From: Bacillus suaedaesalsae
Lineage (GTDB): Bacteria; Bacillota; Bacilli; Bacillales; SA4
Length of the DNA stretch: 64,000 nucleotides
Direction of reading: 5' to 3'
Assembly: GCF_016890225.1 (NCBI RefSeq)
Contig: NZ_JAFELM010000031.1
Span: 1 to 64,000, forward strand
The first letter of the stretch is position 1. The number at the start of each line of letters is the position of its first letter. Positions 32,589 to 43,969 of the stretch are shown one piece after another. A model generated the notes under the pieces. It did no database searches. It worked only from the letters and a program-made list of their open reading frames with translations, and was not told where the DNA came from. The position numbers and the translations under genes were made by a program.

Positions 32589-34592
32589 TTAATTATTGAA
32601 GAGAGCTTTAGTTTTTGCTACAACGTTTGCTACAGAGAATCCAAATTCTTCTAAGACCTTGTTACCAGGTGCTGATGCTCCAAACGTATGAATTCCTAGA
32701 ACATCTCCTTCATCACCTGTATAACGTTCCCATCCAAGCGGCGTTGCCATTTCAATTCCTAAACGCTTTTTAACTGATTTAGGAAGGACAGTCTCTTTAT
32801 ATTCCTTTGATTGCTGTTCAAAGCGGTACCATGAAGGCATACTTACGACAGAAACAGAGATTCCTTCTTTCTCTAATTCCTTTTGTGCTTCTACAGCTAA
32901 CCCTACTTCAGAACCAGTTGCTAAAAGAAGCGCATCTGGTGTTTCTTTAGAAGAATTCGAGACAACATATGCCCCTTTCTTCACACCTTCATAGCTATCA
33001 GATTTTGTAGAATCTAAAGTAGGAAGGTTTTGCCTAGTTAATACAAGTAAAGTAGGTGTGTCTGTTGATTCGATTGCTAGCTTCCAAGCAGCAGCAGTTT
33101 CATTCCCATCAGCGGGACGAATTACATCTAAACCTGGCATTGCGCGAAGTGATGGTAATTGTTCGATCGGCTCATGTGTTGGTCCGTCTTCCCCTACTGC
33201 AATACTATCATGCGTGAAAACATACGTAACAGGTAACTTCATTAGAGCAGCTAATCGAATGGCAGGACGTAAATAATCTGAGAATACAAAGAATGTACCA
33301 CCAAATACCTTTAATCCACCGTGCAAGGACATACCATTTAAAGCAGCACCCATTGCAAATTCACGAACTCCAAACCAGATGTTTCGACCACCATAATTTT
33401 CAGCTGAGAAATCAGTCGCACCTTTAATCATAGTATTATTAGAACCGGCTAAATCAGCAGATCCACCGAATAATGCTGGTAGGTTCTTTGCAATACCATT
33501 TAATGCTTCACCAGATGAAGCACGGCTTGCAATGCTCTTACCAGGCTCATACACCGGAAGGTCCTTATCCCATCCTTCAGGAAGTTGGCCACTCAATGCA
33601 ACTTTTAACTCACTTGCTAGTTCTGGGTATTTTTCTTCATACGATTTAAATAGCTCATTCCATTCATGTTCTACAGATTGACCTTTTTCTACTACTTCCT
33701 TTTGGAAGTGTGCGTACACTTCATCAGGAACATGGAAGTCTTCCTCAAATGTCCATGTATAAGCTTCTTTAGTCAATTTTAGTTCGTCAGCACCTAATGG
33801 TTTGCCGTGAACTTCTGACGTTCCTGCCATATTCGGTGATCCATAACCAATAACCGTCTTAACTTCAATTAGTGTTGGACGGTCTTGATCTTCTTTCGCT
33901 GCTACAAGTGCACGACTAATTTCTTCAAGATTATTTCCGTCTTCAACACGAATAACCTGCCATCCATATGCTTTAAAACGATCTTCAACATTTTCAGAGA
34001 ATGCTTTATTTAGCTCTCCATCTAAGGAAATGTCATTTGAGTCATATAATACAACTAGTCTACCTAGCTTTAGATGTGCAGCTAATGAGGCAGCTTCGGC
34101 AGATACGCCTTCCATTAAGTCTCCATCACCACAAATCGAATATGTATAATGGTCCACAACATTGAAGCCTTCTTTATTATATTTACCAGCTAAATGTCTT
34201 TCAGCCATTGCCATTCCGACAGCCATCGCAACACCCTGTCCCAGTGGACCAGTTGTCGCTTCTACACCTGGAGTGTGACCATACTCAGGATGACCTGGTG
34301 TTCTACTTCCCCATTGACGGAAATCTTTAATATCCTCCATTGTAAGGTCGTATCCTGAAATGTGTAGCAGGCTATAAAGTAACATAGACCCATGACCTGC
34401 AGATAATACAAAACGATCACGGTTAAACCATTCAGGATTTTTAGGATTATGATTCATGAATTTTGTCCATAGTTCATATGCCATTGGAGCAGCCCCCATT
34501 GGCATCCCTGGGTGACCGGATTTTGCCTTTTCTATTGCATCAATAGATAGAGTACGAATTGCATTAATAGATAACTTATCAATTGTTTCCAT
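32589..34592 (-). CDS. tkt: transketolase
   Basis: A 667-residue thiamine-diphosphate enzyme of the pentose phosphate pathway that moves two-carbon ketol units between sugar phosphates. Visible are [20 protein letters not shown] near 18-37, [22 protein letters not shown], the ThDP motif GDGDLMEG near 150-157, and [13 protein letters not shown] near 465. The second ATG (34592) gives the same length as B. subtilis Tkt, with AGAAGGG about 11 nt upstream; the first ATG at 34604 touches the ribosome binding site. It is monocistronic. Confidence 0.97.
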   Translation of the reverse strand: METIDKLSINAIRTLSIDAIEKAKSGHPGMPMGAAPMAYELWTKFMNHNPKNPEWFNRDRFVLSAGHGSMLLYSLLHISGYDLTMEDIKDFRQWGSRTPGHPEYGHTPGVEATTGPLGQGVAMAVGMAMAERHLAGKYNKEGFNVVDHYTYSICGDGDLMEGVSAEAASLAAHLKLGRLVVLYDSNDISLDGELNKAFSENVEDRFKAYGWQVIRVEDGNNLEEISRALVAAKEDQDRPTLIEVKTVIGYGSPNMAGTSEVHGKPLGADELKLTKEAYTWTFEEDFHVPDEVYAHFQKEVVEKGQSVEHEWNELFKSYEEKYPELASELKVALSGQLPEGWDKDLPVYEPGKSIASRASSGEALNGIAKNLPALFGGSADLAGSNNTMIKGATDFSAENYGGRNIWFGVREFAMGAALNGMSLHGGLKVFGGTFFVFSDYLRPAIRLAALMKLPVTYVFTHDSIAVGEDGPTHEPIEQLPSLRAMPGLDVIRPADGNETAAAWKLAIESTDTPTLLVLTRQNLPTLDSTKSDSYEGVKKGAYVVSNSSKETPDALLLATGSEVGLAVEAQKELEKEGISVSVVSMPSWYRFEQQSKEYKETVLPKSVKKRLGIEMATPLGWERYTGDEGDVLGIHTFGASAPGNKVLEEFGFSVANVVAKTKALFNN

Positions 34593-34657
34593 TTTATCTA
34601 GCATCCCTTCTAATTATGTATAGTCCCAATGTAGCTGATTTATTTAATCGCCACTTA

Positions 34658-34894
34658 TTAGTGAAGACCTTTTCTTCTAAGTTTACTTTCTCTTAACTTC
34701 TTAGGAGTCACATCATTTCCTTTATCATCCACTACCTTTATAGTGTGTAATTGATCGCTCATTTGTCCTCTAAATACCTTTAGATATTCCTGACGCAATA
34801 GTTGCTGCTCTTGCTTTTCACCATCAGTCAATCCAACCTCTTTCGCCTTCTTCGCTAAGTGATTAATTCGTGCTAATTTATCTTGTGATAACAT
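34658..34894 (-). CDS. ynzC: YnzC, DUF896/UPF0291 protein
   Basis: A 78-residue helical protein with the family pattern KLARINHLAKKAKEVGLTDG, EKQEQQLLRQEYLKVFRGQM and VTPKKLRESKLRRK. The B. subtilis homologue YnzC lies in the SOS-induced yneA-yneB-ynzC operon, and the order yneA-yneB-ynzC is the same here. Its structure is a two-helix hairpin and its function is unknown. AAAGGAGT precedes the ATG. It is separated from yneB by a terminator hairpin at 35017-35039, so co-transcription with yneAB may be partial. Confidence 0.92.
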   Translation of the reverse strand: MLSQDKLARINHLAKKAKEVGLTDGEKQEQQLLRQEYLKVFRGQMSDQLHTIKVVDDKGNDVTPKKLRESKLRRKGLH

Positions 34895-35016
34895 GGTTAG
34901 TATACTCCTTTATTCTATACTTAAACAATGAATATCCATTATATCTCACTCTATGTCATAAGGACATATTTTCCATAAATAGTTCATTGAATGAGATAAA
35001 CGTATCATACTAAAAG

Positions 35017-35037
35017 AACCTGCTTCTATCAAGCAGG

Positions 35038-35039
<2 letters not shown>
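35017..35039 (-). terminator. terminator of yneB
   Basis: AACCTGCTT, a 5-nt loop and AAGCAGGTT, starting at the yneB stop and followed by TTCTTTT on the minus strand. Confidence 0.7.
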
Positions 35040-36014
<975 letters not shown>

Positions 36015-36031
36015 TGTAATTCCTCCGATAT

Positions 36032-36045
36032 AGAATGTTTGTTCG
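36032..36045. promoter_or_regulatory. SOS box (LexA operator) 1
   Basis: AGAATGTTTGTTCG; its complement CGAACAAACATTCT fits the Bacillus consensus CGAACRNRYGTTYC well. It lies close to the yneA start. Confidence 0.8.
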
Positions 36046-36065
36046 TTTCCTATACCATCATAATA

Positions 36066-36079
36066 CGAACAAACATTCT
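36066..36079. promoter_or_regulatory. SOS box (LexA operator) 2
   Basis: CGAACAAACATTCT, an exact inverted copy of box 1. On the minus strand it lies between TTGACT (36085-36080 region) and a TATGAT-like -10, so it would block the yneA promoter. Confidence 0.85.
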
Positions 36080-36096
36080 AAGTCAACAGCTTTTTT

Positions 36097-36110
36097 CGAA
36101 CTTATGTTTG
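36097..36110. promoter_or_regulatory. SOS box (LexA operator) 3
   Basis: CGAACTTATGTTTG, overlapping the -35 of the lexA promoter. Confidence 0.85.
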
Positions 36111-36136
36111 TATATTTAATTGGTACATGTTATAAT
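36108..36136 (+). promoter_or_regulatory. promoter of lexA
   Basis: TTGTAT (36108-36113), 17 bp, TATAAT (36131-36136), 35 bp before the lexA ATG and overlapping SOS box 3. Confidence 0.8.
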
Positions 36137-36170
36137 GTTTGTAATAATATGGAGGCAAAGAGGTGTCTAA

Positions 36171-36794
36171 ATGAAGAAACTATCAAAAAGGCAACAAGAT
36201 ATATTAGAGTTCATAAAAAAAGAAGTGAATCAAAAAGGTTATCCACCCTCTGTACGTGAGATTGGAGAAGCTGTCGGACTAGCTTCTAGTTCTACCGTTC
36301 ATGGTCACCTTGCTAGATTAGAAAGCAAAGGCTTAATTCGAAGAGACCCTACAAAACCAAGAGCGATTGAAATACTTGATCAAGATGTTGTAACGCCTAT
36401 GTATTCCAGCTCAGTAGTTAATGTACCTATTATCGGTAAAGTAACTGCTGGTCAACCGATTACAGCAATTGAAAATGTAGATGACTATTTCCCAATTCCA
36501 GACCGATACGTATCACCAGACGATAAGGTATTTATGCTTGAGATTATGGGAGACAGTATGATTGAAGCTGGAATTTTTGACGGAGACTTAGTACTCGTCC
36601 GTCAACAACATACAGCGAATAATGGAGATATTGTAGTCGCAATGACAGAAGAGGATGAAGCAACTGTTAAACGTTTCTTCAAAGAAAAAGATTATTTCAG
36701 ACTACAGCCTGAGAACTCAAGCCTATCTCCAATTATTTTAAAGAATGTATCGATACTTGGAAAAGTTATCGGCGTTTATAGAACACTACACTAA
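36171..36794 (+). CDS. lexA: SOS repressor LexA
   Basis: A 207-residue repressor. The N-terminal winged helix-turn-helix has [20 protein letters not shown] (25-44). The hinge cleavage site is Ala93-Gly94 in VTAGQP. The autoprotease dyad is Ser129 (MGDSMIEAG) and Lys167 (TVKRFF). RecA filaments trigger its self-cleavage, which releases SOS genes such as yneA and recA. GGAGGCAAAGAGGTG precedes the ATG. It is autoregulated through the SOS box in its own promoter. Confidence 0.97.
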   Translation: MKKLSKRQQDILEFIKKEVNQKGYPPSVREIGEAVGLASSSTVHGHLARLESKGLIRRDPTKPRAIEILDQDVVTPMYSSSVVNVPIIGKVTAGQPITAIENVDDYFPIPDRYVSPDDKVFMLEIMGDSMIEAGIFDGDLVLVRQQHTANNGDIVVAMTEEDEATVKRFFKEKDYFRLQPENSSLSPIILKNVSILGKVIGVYRTLH

Positions 36795-36799
36795 AAATA

Positions 36800-36822
36800 A
36801 AAGGGCACATTATGTGCCCTTT
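36800..36822. terminator. terminator between lexA and the 36831 gene
   Basis: AAAGGGCACA-TTA-TGTGCCCTTT, a perfect 10-bp stem serving both convergent genes. Confidence 0.8.
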
Positions 36823-36830
36823 AGCTTTGG

Positions 36831-37022
36831 TTACATTCCCTTATTTTTCTTCACTTCATCTACCATATCAATGTATAATACACCTACTATAAACGGCCAA
36901 AATACAATAACTGCAGCTAATTGAAGAAATTCAAATAACGATTTTTCCTTCATTATGAATTGACCTCTTCTATCCGCAATTAAAATCCCAGCTAACAAAT
37001 AGATGCTTATCATTAATATCAT
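36831..37022 (-). CDS. small two-helix membrane protein, unknown function
   Basis: A 63-residue protein with two hydrophobic helices (about 2-15 and 31-52) separated by a basic loop (DRRGQFIMKEKS) and a charged tail (DEVKKNKGM). AGGAGG lies 7 nt before the ATG, so it is very likely translated. No family was recognised. It is monocistronic between lexA and glnA, sharing the lexA terminator. Confidence 0.6.
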   Translation of the reverse strand: MILMISIYLLAGILIADRRGQFIMKEKSLFEFLQLAAVIVFWPFIVGVLYIDMVDEVKKNKGM

Positions 37023-37323
37023 AATTGAACCTCCTAATAGTGGCTCTCGTTTGTATAGTATATGTAAGAAGATGTGAAAATGGGACTATTTTTTGTTAAA
37101 AATACAGATTTTTCTGAATACTTTTTACTTATTGTATCTCTATTCAAAAATTTAGCTTTATCTAAGAATTATGTACTATACTCCTTTTGAAAAATGCTTC
37201 GTTTAACAATAATATTTGCTTCAGTTTTCCACAGGACGCAGCATACCTTAGCAATGATAATTACCCGAATTTCCCACTACACCTATTGCATAAATTCAAC
37301 ATAGTTAGTAATCACAGACAATA
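37023..37323. other. intergenic region, nothing recognised
   Basis: About 300 bp of A/T-rich sequence upstream of the small membrane gene. TATAGTATA-like words occur near 37055 and 37165, but no convincing -35 pairs with them. There is no ORF, repeat or RNA motif that I can support. Confidence 0.4.
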
Positions 37324-37355
37324 AAAAAACCTTAGCACGAAATATAGTGCTAAGG
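37324..37355 (-). terminator. terminator of glnRA
   Basis: CCTTAGCAC, an 8-nt loop, GTGCTAAGG, and seven T on the minus strand. Confidence 0.9.
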
Positions 37356-37365
37356 CTTCACTTTA

Positions 37366-38700
37366 TTAATACGTAGTCATATACTGTTCACGTTCCCAAG
37401 GATGAACTTGTGTGCGGAACATATCCCATTCGATTTCTTTTGCTTCGATGAAGTGTTCTAGTAAGTGCTCACCTAATGCACCTTTAATTACTTCGTCAGC
37501 CTTTAACAGATCAAGAGCTTGTGCAAGAGTTGCTGGAAGGTCTTCAATTCCATTTTCTAAACGCTCTGCCTTATTCATTACATAAATGTTTCTATCAACC
37601 GGCTTTGGAGCACTTAATTTGTTTTTAATTCCATCTAGACCAGCAGCTAACAATACGGCCATCGATAGGTATGGATTTGCTGCAGGGTCTGGGCTACGAA
37701 CTTCAACACGTGTACTTAATCCGCGAGAAGACGGAATACGAATTAACGGACTTCTGTTACGTGCAGACCATGCTACATAACAAGGTGCTTCATAACCAGG
37801 AACTAAACGCTTATATGAGTTTACCGTTGGATTTGTTACAGCTGTAAAAGCAGGAGCATGCTTAAGGATACCAGCAATAAAATGACGGGCTGTTTCACTT
37901 AATTGTAAATCTCCATTTGGATCAAAGAATGCATTTTCGTTACCATTGAATAATGAAAGGTTGGCGTGCATTCCAGAACCGTTAACTCCAAATAATGGTT
38001 TCGGCATAAATGTTGCATGCAATCCATGCTTACGAGCAATTGTCTTAACTACTAATTTAAACGTTTGAATATCATCACAAGCTTTTAATGCATTTGCATA
38101 TTTAAAATCGATTTCGTGTTGCCCTGGTGCTACTTCGTGGTGAGAAGCTTCAATTTCGAAACCCATTTCCTCAAGCTCTAAAACGATATCACGACGACAA
38201 TTTTCACCTAAGTCGATCGGTGCAAAGTCGAAATAACCACCTGCATCGTTAAGCTCTAAGGTTGGCTCACCTTTCTCATCAAGTTTGAAAAGGAAGAATT
38301 CCGGCTCAGGTCCAAGATTAAAATCTGTGAATCCTAGCTCCTCCATTTCTTTTAATACACGCTTTAAATTGTTACGTGGATCCCCTTCAAATGGAGTTCC
38401 ATCAGGATTATAAATATCACAAATCAAACGTGCTACTTTCCCTTTTTCAGCAGTCCAAGGGAAAACTACCCATGTATCAAGGTCAGGAAACAAATACATA
38501 TCAGACTCTTCAATACGAACGAAACCTTCAATAGAAGAGCCGTCAAACATCATCTTATTGTCTAGCGCCTTCTCTAATTGACTAGATGGAATTTCTACGT
38601 TTTTAATAATTCCTAGTAAATCCGTGAACTGAAGACGAATGTATTTTACATTTTCTTCTTTTGCAATACGAAAAATATCCTCTTTTGAAAACTTTGACAT
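37366..38700 (-). CDS. glnA: glutamine synthetase type I-alpha
   Basis: A 444-residue enzyme that makes glutamine from glutamate, ammonia and ATP as a dodecamer. Landmarks are [17 protein letters not shown] (51-67), [10 protein letters not shown], the ATP-loop segment [18 protein letters not shown] and [17 protein letters not shown]. It lacks the adenylylation Tyr segment of I-beta enzymes. Feedback-inhibited GlnA in Bacillus also binds GlnR and TnrA through its C-terminus. It lies 47 bp after glnR. Confidence 0.98.
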   Translation of the reverse strand: MSKFSKEDIFRIAKEENVKYIRLQFTDLLGIIKNVEIPSSQLEKALDNKMMFDGSSIEGFVRIEESDMYLFPDLDTWVVFPWTAEKGKVARLICDIYNPDGTPFEGDPRNNLKRVLKEMEELGFTDFNLGPEPEFFLFKLDEKGEPTLELNDAGGYFDFAPIDLGENCRRDIVLELEEMGFEIEASHHEVAPGQHEIDFKYANALKACDDIQTFKLVVKTIARKHGLHATFMPKPLFGVNGSGMHANLSLFNGNENAFFDPNGDLQLSETARHFIAGILKHAPAFTAVTNPTVNSYKRLVPGYEAPCYVAWSARNRSPLIRIPSSRGLSTRVEVRSPDPAANPYLSMAVLLAAGLDGIKNKLSAPKPVDRNIYVMNKAERLENGIEDLPATLAQALDLLKADEVIKGALGEHLLEHFIEAKEIEWDMFRTQVHPWEREQYMTTY

Positions 38701-38747
38701 TGGTATTCCTCCCCAATAATTTAAAATTATTATAAATCAAGGTTAAC

Positions 38748-39146
38748 TTAGTGAAAGAACCTCGACATATCACCTTGTCTTAAGGATGTACGATTAAATC
38801 GTCCAGCTTGAATGAGTTCGTCCTTTAATAGCTTGCGAAGTTCATTGTCGCTCAATTCCTTCTTTACAACTTTTTCTTCTTTCTCTTCTTCATCTGATTC
38901 GGTTGGATTTGGAATAAGTATTTTCTTAATACCAGCCATATTCACACCTTGATCAATTAAATCTTTGATTTCTAGTAATCGGCTGACATCATTAAAAGAA
39001 AATAATCTTCGATTTCCTTCTGTTCTGGCTGGATTAACCAATCCATGCTCTTCGTAATAACGGATTTGACGAGCAGACAACTCTGTCAAGCTCATTACTG
39101 TTCCGATTGGAAATAAAGGCATATTACGACGTATATTGTCACTCAC
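38748..39146 (-). CDS. glnR: nitrogen regulator GlnR (MerR family)
   Basis: A 132-residue MerR-type repressor. The winged-helix N-domain has [20 protein letters not shown] (12-31) and [19 protein letters not shown]. The acidic and lysine-rich tail ends with [15 protein letters not shown], the conserved C-terminal piece that senses feedback-inhibited glutamine synthetase. It represses its own operon with glnA in nitrogen excess. Two operators lie at its promoter. GGAGGATTTGAAGTG precedes the ATG. Confidence 0.97.
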   Translation of the reverse strand: MSDNIRRNMPLFPIGTVMSLTELSARQIRYYEEHGLVNPARTEGNRRLFSFNDVSRLLEIKDLIDQGVNMAGIKKILIPNPTESDEEEKEEKVVKKELSDNELRKLLKDELIQAGRFNRTSLRQGDMSRFFH

Positions 39147-39179
39147 TTCAAATCCTCCTTTTTTATACTTCTTGATTCC

Positions 39180-39230
39180 ATTGTATGCGATGTAAGAAAA
39201 AGTGTCAATATGATGTTAGATTTTATAACA
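39180..39230 (-). promoter_or_regulatory. glnR promoter with two GlnR operators
   Basis: On the minus strand TTGACA (39208-39203), 17 bp, TACAAT (39185-39180). A perfect GlnR/TnrA box, TGTTA-N7-TAACA, lies at 39214-39230, upstream of the -35. A second, imperfect one (TGACA-N7-TTACA, 39191-39207) covers the -35 and spacer. Confidence 0.88.
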
Positions 39231-39239
39231 CGAAAAATA

Positions 39240-39274
39240 AAAAAGGGAAATGTATGCTACAACATACATTTCCC
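39240..39274 (-). terminator. terminator of ynbB
   Basis: GGGAAATGTATG, a 6-nt loop and CATACATTTCCC, then six T on the minus strand, directly after the stop. Confidence 0.9.
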
Positions 39275-39280
39275 CACTCT

Positions 39281-40549
39281 CTAAATTGTAAACAAACCTT
39301 TCTCCATTAACGAATCGACGGCAGAGCAAATCGCCATTTTCACATGGCTATAGGTTAATCCTCCTTGAACGTATGCTACAAAAGGACTTCTAAGTGGACC
39401 ATCTGCTGATAATTCAATACTTGCCCCTTGTATGAACGTTCCTGCCGCCATAATAACATCATCCTCGTAGCCCGGCATATAACTTGGATATGGTGTTACA
39501 TGACTATTAATTGGAGAAGCGTATTGAATCGCTTGACAAAATGCTACCATCTTGTCGCGATCATCAAATTGAATTGACTGTATTAAGTCTGTACGGTTAC
39601 TATCCCATTTGGGACTTGTATTGAATCCCAGTTTTTCTAAAAATGCTGACGTAAACACAGCACCCTTAAGCGCTTCTGCTACAACATGTGGCGCCATAAA
39701 AAACCCTTGATACATTTCTTGAAGGCTATATAAAGAAGCCCCTGCCTCAGCCCCAATACCAGGAGATGTCATTCGATAGCTACAAGCTTCAACAAGTTCT
39801 TTCTTTCCTACTATATATCCACCCGTTTTAGCTAAACCACCACCAGGATTTTTTATTAAAGATCCTGCCGTTAAATCTACACCTGCATGACACGGTTCTT
39901 GCTCTTCTACAAACTCTCCGTAGCAATTATCAACGAATACAACAACATCTGGCTTAATTCCTTTCACAAATCGAACCATCTCTTCAATTTCTGAAATAGT
40001 AAATGAAGGTCTTGTTGCGTAACCTTTCGAACGTTGTATGCCAATCATTTTTGTATGAGGTTTTATTGAATTCTTAACACCATCAAAATCAATTTGACCT
40101 TCAGTCGTTAAATTTACAGTATTATATTCAATATTAAACTCTTTTAATGATCCTACTCCGTTTCCTCTAAGTCCAACAATCTCTTCTAACGTATCATAAG
40201 GCTTACCAGTTATGTATAGTAATTCGTCTCCTGGTCTTAATACTCCAAACAAACAAATAGAGATTGCATGTGTTCCAGAGATGATTTGAGGTCTAACTAA
40301 TCCTGCTTCTCCCCCAAATACCTCTGCATATATTTCTTCTAACGTATCTCTACCACGGTCATCATATCCATAACCTGTTGATGGGATAAAGTGTGAGTCA
40401 CTCACTTGATGCTTTTGAAAACTTCTAAGTACTCGAAATTGATTTTTTTCAGATCTTCCTTGTATTTCGTTATGTACCTTTTTAATTTGTTGTTCAATTT
40501 CTTCAACGACTGGCTGAAGCTTTAATCCATGATTCAAATACTCTAACAT
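39281..40549 (-). CDS. ynbB: YnbB, PLP-dependent methionine gamma-lyase-like protein
   Basis: A 422-residue PLP enzyme of the aspartate aminotransferase fold, annotated in other genomes as aluminium resistance or methionine gamma-lyase family protein. The N-terminal SHFIPSTGYGYDDRGRDTLE, FVDNCYGEFVE (near 220) and SLIKNPGGGLAKTGGYIVG (near 246-264, with the PLP lysine) are characteristic. The reaction in Bacillus has not been established. It lies 13 bp after hflX, the same pair as ynbA-ynbB of B. subtilis. GAGGAG precedes the ATG. Confidence 0.9.
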   Translation of the reverse strand: MLEYLNHGLKLQPVVEEIEQQIKKVHNEIQGRSEKNQFRVLRSFQKHQVSDSHFIPSTGYGYDDRGRDTLEEIYAEVFGGEAGLVRPQIISGTHAISICLFGVLRPGDELLYITGKPYDTLEEIVGLRGNGVGSLKEFNIEYNTVNLTTEGQIDFDGVKNSIKPHTKMIGIQRSKGYATRPSFTISEIEEMVRFVKGIKPDVVVFVDNCYGEFVEEQEPCHAGVDLTAGSLIKNPGGGLAKTGGYIVGKKELVEACSYRMTSPGIGAEAGASLYSLQEMYQGFFMAPHVVAEALKGAVFTSAFLEKLGFNTSPKWDSNRTDLIQSIQFDDRDKMVAFCQAIQYASPINSHVTPYPSYMPGYEDDVIMAAGTFIQGASIELSADGPLRSPFVAYVQGGLTYSHVKMAICSAVDSLMEKGLFTI

Positions 40550-40562
40550 ATGTTTCTCCTCT

Positions 40563-41828
40563 TTATTTCATGTAATTCCGAAGCTGACTGTTTAAAGAGA
40601 GGCTTGGTTGAATATACCCTTTACAAACATAGCAATCTTTTTCTTCTTCGTACGATAGCTCAGTTAAAACTGTACTAGTTTTCAATTGAGCAAGAAGCTT
40701 TCCTTCAGAATTCGGCAAACAAACTTTAAATTCTTCCATACTTTCCTTCATGAGAGATTGTACCTTTTGACGAAGGTTCTGTAAATCCTCTTCCTCAAAT
40801 GCTGTAACTAAAATCGATTCATGCTTTGAAGATGGGACAAAATCATGATGTTTTTCATCTCTCTTGTTGTACACAGTCAACATAGGAATCGTATCTGCCT
40901 CAAGTTCTTCTAATAGTTTATAAACTGTTTGTTCATGATTAAAGTAATCAGGATTTGATGAATCTACTACATGCAATATCAAATTCGCTTCTTTTGCTTC
41001 TTCTAACGTTGAGCGGAAGGCTGCAATTAATGAAGTGGGTAAATCTTGAATAAACCCTACCGTATCCGTTAATAACGCAGTAAAACCAGATGGAAGAATA
41101 CATCTTCTTGTCATCGGATCGAGTGTGGCAAACAATTGATTCTCTTCAAATGAATCAGCTTCTGTTAAGCGATTAAATAAAGTGGATTTACCAGCATTCG
41201 TATAACCAACTAGGGCAATTTGAAACGTTTGATTATGTTTTCTTCGTTCTCTATATCTCTCACGATGTTGTACGATCACTTTCAGTTGGTCTTTAATATC
41301 ATCAATACGACGGCGTATATGACGGCGGTCCGTTTCTAGTTGAGTTTCACCCGGTCCTCTCGTTCCGATACCTCCTCCAAGTCTTGATAATGCTAATCCT
41401 TTTCCGGCAAGCCTCGGTAATAAATATTGCAACTGCGCTAACTCCACTTGCAATTTACCTTCCTTAGATCTTGCACGCTGAGCAAAAATATCAAGTATTA
41501 ATTGTGTACGATCAATCACTCTTGCATCTGTAAGGTTAGATAAGTTACGGATCTGACTAGGAGACAATTCATCATTAAAGATAATAACATCAGGTTCAAG
41601 CTCTTCCTCTAAAGTTATTAGCTCTTCTACCTTCCCTTTCCCTATATATGTAGCAGGATGTCTTGCATTTCTTTTTTGAGTAACTGTAGCTAACACCGTT
41701 CCTTTTGCCGTTTTCGTAAGAGATGCTAGTTCATCAAGAGAATATTCAAATCTCATGTCATCGTCATTAGGAAGTTGGCATCCAACTAGAATGACTTTCT
41801 CAAATTCTTGTTGTTTTATTTCTGTCAA
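40563..41828 (-). CDS. hflX: ribosome-associated GTPase HflX
   Basis: A 421-residue GTPase that in other bacteria splits stalled or hibernating 70S ribosomes. The N-terminal HflX domain has IGKGKVEEL and [20 protein letters not shown], then [20 protein letters not shown]. The G domain has [24 protein letters not shown] and VYNKRD. The start is TTG at 41828 with GAGGGG 6 nt upstream. It is first of the hflX-ynbB operon. Confidence 0.96.
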   Translation of the reverse strand: MTEIKQQEFEKVILVGCQLPNDDDMRFEYSLDELASLTKTAKGTVLATVTQKRNARHPATYIGKGKVEELITLEEELEPDVIIFNDELSPSQIRNLSNLTDARVIDRTQLILDIFAQRARSKEGKLQVELAQLQYLLPRLAGKGLALSRLGGGIGTRGPGETQLETDRRHIRRRIDDIKDQLKVIVQHRERYRERRKHNQTFQIALVGYTNAGKSTLFNRLTEADSFEENQLFATLDPMTRRCILPSGFTALLTDTVGFIQDLPTSLIAAFRSTLEEAKEANLILHVVDSSNPDYFNHEQTVYKLLEELEADTIPMLTVYNKRDEKHHDFVPSSKHESILVTAFEEEDLQNLRQKVQSLMKESMEEFKVCLPNSEGKLLAQLKTSTVLTELSYEEEKDCYVCKGYIQPSLSLNSQLRNYMK

Positions 41829-42057
41829 TTAAATCCCCTCACTCTGTCATATTTTACAAGTACTCTTATCATATCAAAATAAACTTCATTACGAAAACTT
41901 AAGCATTTTTCAGCACAAAGCAATCATTCTAAAAATAGTATGAACCATATGTATAGCATTTAAGAAAAAATGATTGAATTTTACGTTAGAACTGATACAA
42001 TCAATACGTTAAATATGATTTTTTCACCATAGAAACTTCAGAGGAGTAAAACCGAAT

Positions 42058-42681
42058 ATGACATGGGATGTTATGACGATAATCGGTACTGTCGCGTTTG
42101 CTATAAGTGGTGCTATCGTTGCGATGGAAGAAGATTATGATATATTAGGAGTTTATATTTTAGGCCTAGTTACTGCCTTCGGTGGTGGAGCAATACGAAA
42201 TTTACTTATAGGTGTTCCCGTTTCAGCCTTATGGGAACAAGGTATTATGTTTCAAGTAGCTATGCTATCTATTACAATTTTGTTTCTTTTCCCAAATCGT
42301 TTACTTAAGCATTGGAAAAGATGGGGCAATTTCTTTGATGCAATCGGTTTAGCTGCCTTTGCCATTCAAGGAGCATTATATGCTACGGAAATGAATCATC
42401 CTATTAGCGCCATTGTGGTTGCTGCCGTGTTAACAGGTAGTGGCGGTGGAATCATTCGTGATTTATTAGCAGGAAGAAAACCAGTTGTGTTACAATCTGA
42501 AATCTATGCCGTATGGGCAGCACTAGCAGGACTTGCAATAAGTTTCTCTATTGTTACAGACCCTCTTGGTTTGTACACTCTTTTTGTTGTTATCGTGACG
42601 TTACGAATGGCATCTCTTATTTATAAATGGAGATTACCTGTTAAGTCCCTAGGTAGACAAAAAGAACATCACAGTATGTAA
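42058..42681 (+). CDS. TRIC-type cation channel family protein (UPF0126)
   Basis: A 207-residue membrane protein with seven hydrophobic segments built from two homologous halves. Each half carries the glycine-rich signature: AFGGGAIRNLLIG (near 40) and TGSGGGIIRDLLAGRKP (near 128). Bacterial and archaeal TRIC homologues are trimeric monovalent cation channels; the physiological role in Bacillus is unknown. AGAGGAG precedes the ATG. It is monocistronic, convergent with spoVK across a shared terminator. Confidence 0.92.
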   Translation: MTWDVMTIIGTVAFAISGAIVAMEEDYDILGVYILGLVTAFGGGAIRNLLIGVPVSALWEQGIMFQVAMLSITILFLFPNRLLKHWKRWGNFFDAIGLAAFAIQGALYATEMNHPISAIVVAAVLTGSGGGIIRDLLAGRKPVVLQSEIYAVWAALAGLAISFSIVTDPLGLYTLFVVIVTLRMASLIYKWRLPVKSLGRQKEHHSM

Positions 42682-42692
42682 AAAATTCAAAT

Positions 42693-42726
42693 GGGAGTCT
42701 GGAAAAATCCAGACTCCCGTTTTTTA
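42693..42726. terminator. shared terminator of the TRIC gene and spoVK
   Basis: GGGAGTCTGGA-AAAA-TCCAGACTCCC, a perfect 11-bp stem followed by a T run that reaches the spoVK stop. Confidence 0.9.
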
Positions 42727-43665
42727 TACGTCAAATTCTAAATCGTGCCTGTGGATCGTCAGTAAATCACTTCGATCATATGTCTCATTCACTAATAGTC
42801 TCATTGCTTGCGATCTTATCGTTTTTTCAATGACATTTCTAACATACCGTCCATTACTAAATGACCTTGGGTTACTCTGTAACAACTCTCTTAAGTGATT
42901 TCTTAATGCAAATTCTGCATCTAATGAGAATTGGTATTCCTTTTCTGATAGCATACGCTTTGATATCTCCATGAGTTGCTCTACAGAATAATCAGGGAAA
43001 TCAAGCACAATTGGAAATCGTGATTTCATCCCTGGATTTAATGATAGAAAATGCTCCATTTCTCGTGAATAACCAGCTAAAATTAACACAAAATCGTGCT
43101 GTTTGTCTTCCATATGTTTGACTAAAGTATCAATTGCTTCCTTACCAAAATCTTTCTCCCCACCTCTTGCCAGAGAGTACGCCTCGTCTACAAATAAAAT
43201 GCCACCCATTGCTTTCTTTACTAGATCGCGAGTTTTTTGTGCCGTATGCCCAATATACTCACCAACTAGATCTGCACGTTCAGCTTCAATTAAATGACCT
43301 TTTGATAATACATTCATATGAAAAAAAAGCTTTCCTAATAATCTTGCAACAGTTGTTTTACCTGTTCCCGGATTTCCTTTAAAGAGCATATGCAATACTT
43401 GTTTACCAGCCTTAAGTCCTTGTTCTTCACGTTTCTTATTAATATATAGCCACGCATAAATTTCCTTAACCATTTTCTTCATTTCTTCAAGGCCAATCAA
43501 GTTCGCCATTTCATCTTCTATGTTTTTAAGTTCCGTATGCTTCGTAGGCACCTGAAAAGATGTAGGTGCTTCTCGCTCCATCTTATTTACATGACCACGA
43601 GTTTTTTGATCATGAAGGATGATGTTTATTTGACCGTTATTTTTAAATTTAATTGGTTGATCCAA
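42724..43665 (-). CDS. spoVK: stage V sporulation protein K (AAA ATPase)
   Basis: A 313-residue CbxX/CfqX-type AAA+ ATPase made in the mother cell and needed for spore maturation in B. subtilis. Walker A is FKGNPGTGKTT (near 93), Walker B GGILFVDEAYSLARGG (near 154), sensor and arginine segments LILAGYSREME and NPGMKSRFP follow. The start is TTG at 43665, 7 nt after GAGGTGA. The gene order hfq, spoVK, hflX is as in B. subtilis. Confidence 0.95.
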   Translation of the reverse strand: MDQPIKFKNNGQINIILHDQKTRGHVNKMEREAPTSFQVPTKHTELKNIEDEMANLIGLEEMKKMVKEIYAWLYINKKREEQGLKAGKQVLHMLFKGNPGTGKTTVARLLGKLFFHMNVLSKGHLIEAERADLVGEYIGHTAQKTRDLVKKAMGGILFVDEAYSLARGGEKDFGKEAIDTLVKHMEDKQHDFVLILAGYSREMEHFLSLNPGMKSRFPIVLDFPDYSVEQLMEISKRMLSEKEYQFSLDAEFALRNHLRELLQSNPRSFSNGRYVRNVIEKTIRSQAMRLLVNETYDRSDLLTIHRHDLEFDV

Positions 43666-43885
43666 GGACTTTCACCTCTCATTTCCTTATATTATACGTC
43701 GCAAGTTTAAAAAATGTGACAAAAGCCTATTTTTATGGAAAAGTTTATTATGCATAGAGGAACAGCTTCTTCTTTTTCGATAAATAATTTTCAAAACATA
43801 GGTTAAATTGTCATTTCTTGCGGTTTCCCAAGAAATAAGAAAAGTACTTGGCCAATCAATCTTTTTCCACATTCAAAAAGTAGTC

Positions 43886-43960
43886 TTTGTTAAACTTGAT
43901 TGTTGATTTCCGTTTCAAGCGGACGCCGGATACCACGTACGTCCGTTGTACTTTAACAGA
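43886..43960. repeat. truncated palindromic repeat element
   Basis: The element runs from a TTAAAC left end to CTTTAACAG, with an internal GGACG-CC/GGATACCACGTACGTCC core. The same GGATACCAC(G)GACGT core and TTTAACAG end occur at 61381-61502. The remaining gap from 43666 to 43885 shows no supported feature. Confidence 0.55.
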
Positions 43961-43969
43961 GCCCACAAA

